DNA from: Ulva prolifera
Lineage: Eukaryota; Chlorophyta; Ulvophyceae; Ulvales; Ulvaceae
Direction of reading: 5' to 3'
Length of the DNA stretch: 64,000 nt
Assembly: GCA_023078555.1 (NCBI GenBank)
Contig: CM041200.1
Coordinates: 8,695,156-8,759,155, forward strand
Each line of letters starts with the position of its first letter. Position 1 is the first letter of the stretch. A program made the position numbers and the translations under genes. This document shows, in pieces, positions 57,531-64,000 of this stretch. Under the pieces are notes generated by a model. The model was given only the letters and a program-made list of their open reading frames with translations, did not search any database and was not told the DNA's origin.

Positions 57531-58360
57531 CCCACCTGTATGTATGCAAGTCATACTATCTGTGGCACTGCACGCCTCTGCGCATGCTATGGCACACCAT
57601 CTATCAACGACATATTAACAGGTTTGGTTTCCTGCTCCGAGCTGGGCGCTGCCCGCCATGTCCTCGTGCTGGCCGGTCCCTGGTCGATGCACACCCTCGT
57701 CGCCACTGCTGCTGCGGCCCGTTCGCATCAAGCTTGTCGTCTGCTTTTGATTTCATAACGCAATGCAGAAAGACAAATTGACTATCATATCCACTGCTGT
57801 ATTGGCTGTGTCCAATTGCACGTGCTGACCGTGCTCTGTATCGCACCGGTAGAACAATTCGCGATGCCTACGAGAAGTCGCTTCCGCACTTCGTTTTGAA
57901 ATTTATTGCATTGCCTATGTCTCTGCGTTCCGGTGGCAACGAATTCCCAACTTCCTTGTAGGTCAACAACGTCGCGGCCAGTTCTTGTGCTGCAGCGCCC
58001 AAGCGGGACGTCGTCATAACTATCAGGATGGCTTTATACATCTCTGTCACACAGAGTGGGGCTGATGTTTGGTTTGGAGAGCAACGTAACGGATGTTGCG
58101 TGTCAAGTCTGGACACAGCTGCTGGATGCAACCTGGCGAAGACATGCACAACCATGCAAGCAGCAGCAACATTGGATTGTGGTATGTCGCAGGTGATGTA
58201 TTACTTGCAATCCATGCCCTGGTCAAGGACTGTGGCTGGGGCACATTGAGAAGGTTGTATGTGCGTACGTGAAATTGCAGCATGTGTACTGTGGATGTAT
58301 GCGTCAAGAACTCTCGATTGCAGATCAGCAACTCATCACATAGCTGAACAACCACTTGGT

Positions 58361-58400
58361 TGTTCTGGCTCGAGCCATGGGCTGTTCTGGCTCGAGTCAT
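58361..58400. repeat. 22-bp imperfect tandem duplication
   Basis: TGTTCTGGCTCGAGCCATGG is followed two bases later by TGTTCTGGCTCGAGTCAT. It lies at the start of the open frame at 58360-58659. Confidence 0.85.
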
Positions 58401-58756
58401 TGCAAACACATTGGAAGAACAGAAGGCACACAACCTGTGGAGCCTGTGTGACAAATGGCTCAGGCAGTGGCTGGTGTTTTCTCAGGTTCGATCCAAGAAC
58501 GGTACTGGACACTGCTCACAAATGGCAGCACAACTGGACACACAACTCTGGAAGTTTACAGAGCAGCAAATGTCATTTCTTTCAGCAATGCTGGAGATAC
58601 ATCTACTTGATTTGACAGATTCCCACTTAGGATTGGAGTCAATCTACACAGTTCCATGAGTAGAATGTTTCCCACAGTCACAGATCTGCGAGGCATACTT
58701 CACAAGATGGTCAGGAGCCACAGGTTCACTGTTGTCGTGGCAAAGGGAATTTAGCA

Positions 58757-59037
58757 ATGAATCACAAGCAAGTAGATTCAGCTGAAGCTGATGACCAGAC
58801 CAGGAACTCGACTCGGATTTGGGTATGTGTCATTTGTGCTATTGTGTGAGTGATACACTTGGTGTCACTTTACAACAGCTGTGCCACTATAGGTTTGAAC
58901 AAATGCAGGCACAACTACAGGAACACGTTGCCAGAGGGCAGGCTCAAGACGCAATTCCTTCAGCAGCACATGCCATTGAGAGCATGCCAGCGGCGCAGCG
59001 TGCTGCCATTTTGGCTGTCATGCCAGATGCTCAGTGA
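58757..59037 (+). CDS. Small unrecognised gene, two exons
   Basis: Exon 1 (58757-58822) starts at an ATG and encodes 22 residues (MNHKQVDSAEADDQTRNSTR, IW) up to a consensus GTATGT donor. Exon 2 (58879-59037) follows a TTTACAACAG acceptor in phase zero and encodes 52 residues ending EHVARGQAQDAIPSAAHAIE, then MPAAQRAAILAVMPDAQ and TGA. The 56-bp intron is very short. The product of 74 residues is acidic, then helical. It could be a complete small protein or the 3' end of a longer gene. Function is unknown. Confidence 0.5.
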
Positions 59038-60953
59038 GAGGACCTGTTGAAGGCAATGGGCTTCTAGTGAAGCGTGTTTTCCGCTGGCTGCGGCTCATCT
59101 ATACTGCCGCTGGCAGGTGTTGCTGTGCTGTATTGTGTGCTCCATACAATGCCAATACAGTCCATACTGCAGTGTAGCCTGCAGCTCTGGCGCTGCTTTT
59201 GTGCAGCTGCTTGACCGAAACAGTATGCAGAATGTAAATCATGTATCAGTGTATTAAATGTGCACGGAGTGTGGATATGAACTGGTAGACGGCGCCTGCA
59301 TACGAGTCATATACCACAGCAACGTCGTTCCATACACCCGCTATACGGCTTCCTTGCTCGCTGCTTGCGAGCGACCCGTTGACAGAAACTCCACACTGGC
59401 GGCAGAGCAGGGATCTATGAGACTTTGTTGACGATATACACGAAACCGTTCTTTAAACGGCAAGGTATTTGCGACGGATTATTCAGCGCGCAGGCTGCAG
59501 CCATACCCGTGCGCCACTACCCGACTTGCGCAGAGAATACCAGGCGGGCTTTCCACTACTCGCCCAAATATGCAAGCTCTGCCACAGTATGGGCCTAGAG
59601 CCTCACAGGCATACGATGCACCTCTACTCGGTATATGCGTGTATGGCCACTGTATCAGAACTTTGCGTCCTGGCTGTGAGCGTCTACAGTCGCTGGCTTT
59701 TATTGTCCAGGATCCACGAGGCGAACGTACCTGACGACGACGCCGGACACAGCGCTTGAGAGTGCGCCCTCCAGCGTGTGCTTGATCCTGTTGCTCATGC
59801 TTGGTGGATCCTCTGCTGCAGCTGCATGCAGTGCGATCGTTGTGGCGCTGGCCAACCTTGGACGAGCGCGGCCATGTTGCGTGTTATACATACGCCTGGA
59901 CAACGTCAGACCCATCGCAGAGAATAGTTCCTATGTAATGTGCTGGTCAGAGAATCCGCGAGTGTGGCATTGTGCCCGCTCAGCTCGAATTGATATTCGA
60001 CATCGGCGTCAGGTGTAAACACCTTCAAAGAGGCAGCAAGCTGTCGTAACCAGCGCAACAACAGGAATCATTGTACATCGTAAATTGTCGATTGTCATCA
60101 AGACCGGTTCCGTGGCAAGATGCAGCGCTGCCATACGAAGGAGCTGCGTTTGGCTTCTAATGCAAGGTGCCCCTGTCACAGGGCTGTCCTGTTTCACTGT
60201 CAGCAGAACTCTGTAGTGCAGACTGATAAGGGCAATTTGTGATTCTGTACACTGCGCCGCATGCACTTACGCTGCGCGGCCTGCGTTTTCTCACGATGAT
60301 CTGACCTGGCGCTCAATGTCGCAGGTGCACACTTTGACCGCACGCTGGGGTACTGAAAGCTGTAGTCAACGTGTGCACATGCCGTCACAACGTCGCCACT
60401 ACAACCTCACCTGTGTTCTTGCGCGCACTTCTGCTGCAGTGGCTTGCAATTGGCCATATTACGAAGCCATCAGCTTGCAGCTCCACAAGCAGGCTTGGTC
60501 GAAGAGTACGTGCGGCTCACTGCTTTGTGCCTCAATGCTTTGTGCCGTTGCACACTGTGACCGCCATATCGCATTTCCCAATTCACACATGTTGTTGAAC
60601 GCTGCATTCTTACCTTGATGTGCTCATGCCAGATGAGTCATGTGTCCACCAGGTGTCCCTGTCATACATGGAAGGATGCAGAAACAAAGACAGGCAGCAC
60701 AGCAGCAATCATAGATTTCAAAACGTTAGTCATGTGAAAATTATGATTCTTTCTGTGATTTGACTTCACGTATTTGTACACCTGCGTGGTGTCTGTGTCT
60801 CCAATGGGATGGGGGATCTTGAGATGCCAGGTCAGCTGCAATGCTGCCAGTTCAGCCACTGCTGCCACCCCATCACATGCGTATGCCTCTCTGGCAACAG
60901 TATAGCCTGGTGGATTGTAGCCTGTTCTACCCTTCTCCTCTACCTTCCCAGGT
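59038..60953. other. Spacer
   Basis: No exon was recognised on either strand. The DNA is less GC-rich than the gene-bearing part of the window, and frames are short and mirrored. Confidence 0.45.
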
Positions 60954-61789
60954 TCGTGTGCGGTCCTGTGCGGTCATGTGCCACAGCTGCGGTCGGGCAC
61001 CTAACCACCCAACACGCCTGAACCGACATGCAGGGCCCTCCCCGACAGAATCGAGCCCTAGTTCCTCCATCGTCTCACCCCAGCGACACAGCGATGGCGC
61101 AACATCGCCCGTCCTCACTCTGCGCCAGCACCCCCGGCTGGGATGCCACCTCTAGCCGCAGGAACCGCCCCAAAGCGCGCTATGCACGCAGCACAACCGC
61201 ACTTTGCAGCATCGGCTACACCCGCTTCCACACCTCCCTCTGTCTCTTCCTCTTCTCCCTCCTCCTCTGCACCAGCCCACCGTTCTCCCCAGGCTCCCCT
61301 CATGCATTTGCCGCCGCGGCAGAGATCCGCCTGGCAGGTCCGCGCCACAGCGCAGCCAGCACGCTGGTAGCTCCTGGCGACGGCGGCGACGGTGCACACG
61401 CCAGCACGGGCCAGTCCCACGGCGCCTCTGTGCGCTGGCAGTCAGGGCGCGCGGCCCCTTGGGCTGCCAGCGGTGCCGATGGTGTCATATATGCCGGGGC
61501 GGCACTGCTGGACTCCGATGAGGGGCTGGCGCATGGCTGCCATGCATGCGCCTGCCTGCCGAGCTGCCGCAGCGGGCAGTGCAACATCGTGCGGCCGTGT
61601 AGTACGAAGCGCTGCACGGGGCACTGCAAGTGGCCGCGCGACAGCAGCCGGGGCCGCCCGATCGGCGCATGTCGCCTCGGCAACTGCTCGCACCTGAACC
61701 CCGGCCTAGCCTCTTTGCTGTCGGAGGGCGAGGCTGCGCGGGATGAGGCGCTCGTGGAGGATGATGAAGAGCGTCTTGTGCCGCCCTGA
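60954..61789 (+). CDS. Unrecognised Cys-rich protein, 3' exon(s)
   Basis: An acceptor CTACCTTCCCAG at about 60939-60950 opens coding-like sequence (SCAVMCHSCGRAPNHPTRLN). The clearest coding frame is at the 3' end, about 61370-61789. It has DSDEGLAHGCHACACLPSC, CNIVRPCSTKRCTGHCKW and an acidic end, EGEAARDEALVEDDEERL, before TGA. Codons there are strongly G/C at the third position. Nine cysteines within 45 residues suggest metal binding or disulfides. The middle (61140-61370) is Ser/Pro/Ala-rich and better in another frame, so an unrecognised intron or frameshift must separate the parts. The family is unknown. Confidence 0.45.
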
Positions 61790-63141
61790 CTTGACCAGCC
61801 GTGGCGGCTGCAGCTGCTGTGGCTGTGGTGCAGGGAGGGGGGGTTGCTGAAGGCTGTGACAACAGCAGCCTTCGCGGGCCAAAGCAGGCCTCTGGGTGCA
61901 TGCTCTGGGGCTGTGGCCGCGTTGTCGAGTGACACTGCCGAAAACAACAGCAGGCACATGCAGCCTAGCCCGGCTGGGGCACTTGCTGTCTATGACGTTT
62001 AGATGCATGGGCTGGCAGCAGCGGTTTATTGTGTGACCGCTGTTTTGAGTTGAGTTCGAGAATGTACAGTAGCTGTAGCCTGTAGGCCGATGGTGTAGGT
62101 GGCTCAGGCTGCTGTGAGGGCAGCACTGTGACGATGGCTTGCAAGAGTGAGCAAGGGTCCCGCGGGAGGTCGTGTGCGGCAATTGTTTTGTTGGTATATG
62201 AGTTTTCCGTACGAAAGTCCACTCCAATTGTCGGCAGGGCGGACAACATTCACGACTGGATCGTGGCCAAGGTGGCCCAAGGTGGCCTGATGTTACCGTG
62301 CGATAGAGGTTTGGCCCGTCATCACCTTTCAGGGCAGCTACAAGTGAATGTCTCTGATGACCATAATGAAACTAGTTGCAGTGTCTTTATGCTGTAACGC
62401 TACTCGCGTAATGTCAGAACGACAGCCAGGCACCCGCCGATGTCGTCTGTGCTCTGTAAGTCAGCGGTCAACTGAAGCTTTCACGTTCCACTGTCAGCTC
62501 TGCTGTCGCACTTTGGGTATCTCGGGGACAACAGGCTTTGGTGCTTGCGTCAATGTACATTTACGTTCACGCCTTGCCGCAGCGATCATTCGCCGTCCGT
62601 TCACCCCAGCGCGCCTGCGCACCACAAGTGAATTGTGAACTGCTGCTGTGAGCTTATAAATCAGTCTTCGAGCGGCTATCAAAACGCGTAACCTACACCT
62701 TGTTGTTGACGTCGACCGGCGCCTCAACGGCTGCAGCGTAGGCCGGTGACCAGACCGACTGAGCAAGGGCTGAACTGCACCGTGGATTGGAAGCAAAAGA
62801 CGCCCTGCTGGAACTCGGAAAGGTATACAATCTCTACATGAAAGAGCTGCCGTGAACGTGATGTGTTTGTTTTGCAATCGGCTACTGCCGTTTTGTGTGA
62901 GTGCTCTTGTACCTCTGAGACATGATCTGCCCTCATGGAAGTCGAGAGATTAGACAGTTTCTGCCATTAGTTGCATGAATCGCTATGTGGTTGTCGCCGT
63001 AGTCATTGGCATATGAACTGTGGCACTGCGAACGATGCGGCGAGGTAACGAAGCGTGTCGACCGCTTGATCTGAAACTTATACTGCAGAGCTATCACTGA
63101 TGTATGTACGATGTTGCTTGCTCTGTCACTGAGCTTCTCTC
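61790..63141. other. Spacer
   Basis: Probably begins with the 3' UTR of the preceding gene. No domain or splice-supported exon was found. Confidence 0.45.
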
Positions 63142-63146
63142 GCAGC

Positions 63147-63260
63147 GTGCTCCTGTTCCGCGGCATTGATCTGCCTCGTGGTGTGCCAGATGTGTATGTG
63201 GGCTGCCTGTCACGTCGCAAGCGAAACATTGGATGTGAGCCACGGAAGCATAATGACTGA
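63147..63260 (+). CDS. Candidate exon, unknown
   Basis: A good acceptor (CTTCTCTCGCAG) opens the frame VLLFRGIDLPRGVPDVYVGC followed by LSRRKRNIGCEP and a stop at about 63260. The peptide has a sensible mix of residues, but no donor or neighbouring exon could be confirmed. The minus strand is open over the same bases. Confidence 0.25.
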   Translation: MLLFRGIDLPRGVPDVYVGCLSRRKRNIGCEPRKHND

Positions 63261-63614
63261 TCATTACTTGACAGCCAAGCAGTCCTGCCATCAGCTGTTC
63301 GTGGATTTGGCTTTCCTGGTGCTCAGTGCCCTTCCTGCTGATGACCACCGAGCCACTGAGTTGGCCCTGGCTGATCACCACTCTGCACTCCCGCTATTCC
63401 ATAAATACTTTCCACTTCCGACCAACCAAAGAAATCACCTGGTGACAGACTTGATTCAACCATTCGACAAACTGTTGAACACCTGCAGATGTGCTGGTGC
63501 ATCATGATGCTCAATGCACTGAGAGATTCTGATTAGTCAGGCTGAATCATAAATAAGCGGACGTTAGGAGCTTTGAGCGCGTATGGCCGGAGCAACACTG
63601 AGATTGAGGGTGAG

Positions 63615-63845
63615 TCAGTCCTTGCAAGGGGCCTGTGCACAGCTGCACCCTCGCTGTGCCCACAGCGTCCGTGAGCTTGAGTAAATTTGACCCGTACTCA
63701 GAGCAGCAGCCGTGATCTTAGGCTCACAGACGAGCCGAGGGAAGTTGATGACGTGGCCAAGCAGAATGTCTGACCTGCGTCCCCGCTGCAGATCAGACAC
63801 AATCCAAAACATTCCACATCGCGCATTCTGATCACTCACCACCAT
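63615..63845 (-). CDS. Candidate exon, unknown
   Basis: A minus-strand frame reads MVVSDQNARCGMFWIVSDLQ, RGRRSDILLGHVINFPRLVC and KITAAALSTGQIYSSSRTLW, which has good protein sense. A possible acceptor (GTGATCAG) lies near its start. Any gene would continue towards higher coordinates, possibly past the window edge. Confidence 0.3.
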   Translation of the reverse strand: MVVSDQNARCGMFWIVSDLQRGRRSDILLGHVINFPRLVCEPKITAAALSTGQIYSSSRTLWAQRGCSCAQAPCKD

Positions 63846-64000
63846 TCGCGTGCCATTTGGTAACGATTGTCATATGTATAGCCATGTGGCTCTCGCTTTG
63901 ACTTCGCACCCACATCATCCGACAGCCTTTGTGAGGTGCAGCGTATGCCCCATGGCTGGCCTCTCACGCACTCGTGTGTTGCTGGACCTTCAGACAGGCT

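Larger units (their letters stand above)
56768..58756. other. Spacer with a local duplication
   Basis: A 65-70-bp segment at 57118-57183 recurs at 57462-57530. A plus-strand frame at 58360-58659 (LEEQKAHNLWSLCDKWLRQW) reads like an amphipathic helical protein and might be an upstream exon of the gene at 58757, but the splice link was not established. Confidence 0.4.

Noticed and set aside
1-64000. tRNA genes, rRNA genes, CRISPR arrays, bacterial operons
   Set aside because: I saw no cloverleaf with consensus A and B boxes, no rRNA core motifs and no regularly spaced repeats with unique spacers. Introns and a transit peptide show that the DNA is eukaryotic nuclear.

Overview
The window looks like nuclear DNA of a green alga (Chlorophyta), most likely a trebouxiophyte. 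The evidence is a chloroplast-targeted Rieske protein gene (petC) split by spliceosomal introns, plant-type sugar-phosphate/nucleotide-sugar transporters, a PPR gene, and a receptor-like kinase with a beta-helix ectodomain whose wording (GNC, PPPLPF, FWLDNLYLRV-like, VIDFGCAAR) I associate with trebouxiophytes. Genes are intron-rich and moderately GC-rich. They are separated by long, repeat-littered spacers, so most long open frames on either strand are not genes. Exon limits below were set by hand from GT(GC)-AG sites, reading phase and protein sense.

Layout. 1-8.4 kb: two tandem TPT/NST-type transporter genes on the minus strand with identical internal exon lengths; the first loses its last exon at the window edge. 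9.4-10.3 kb: a minus-strand membrane-protein gene. 12.4-17.3 kb: plus-strand exons of two or three unrecognised genes, one carrying a RING-like finger and one ending in an Ala/Pro-rich tail with a nuclear-localisation-like end. 19.4-21.4 kb: petC, complete. 23.7-24.7 kb: an intronless multi-pass membrane protein. 26.6-27.1 kb: two minus-strand exons of an unknown gene. 29.3-37 kb: a large minus-strand receptor-like kinase gene (beta-helix, one membrane span, long disordered linker, complete kinase domain), with a retrotransposon remnant in one intron. 40.9-42.9 kb: exons of a probable F-box/LRR-like gene. 47.6-51.4 kb: a PPR-like gene. 51.7-52.3 kb: a disordered-protein exon. 54.4-56.8 kb: a 2.4 kb foldback structure with arms of about 850 bp. 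57-64 kb: mostly non-coding DNA with a few small candidate exons.

The mobile component is coherent. One non-LTR retrotransposon family left an ORF remnant at 34.7-35.5 kb and a 5'-truncated copy at 44.7 kb that joins the ORF end to a 3' UTR. That same 3' UTR is scattered at 27.5, 39.1, 39.7, 45.1 and 48.7 kb. A second short dispersed repeat occurs at 26.4, 42.4, 44.9, 49.3 and 53.1 kb. Long perfect palindromes sit at 4.24 and 18.2 kb.

No operon logic applies. Functionally the window mixes photosynthetic electron transport (petC), sugar-nucleotide transport, organelle RNA metabolism (PPR) and surface signalling (kinase). I saw no rRNA, tRNA or CRISPR, and I could not recognise a defined multi-gene system.
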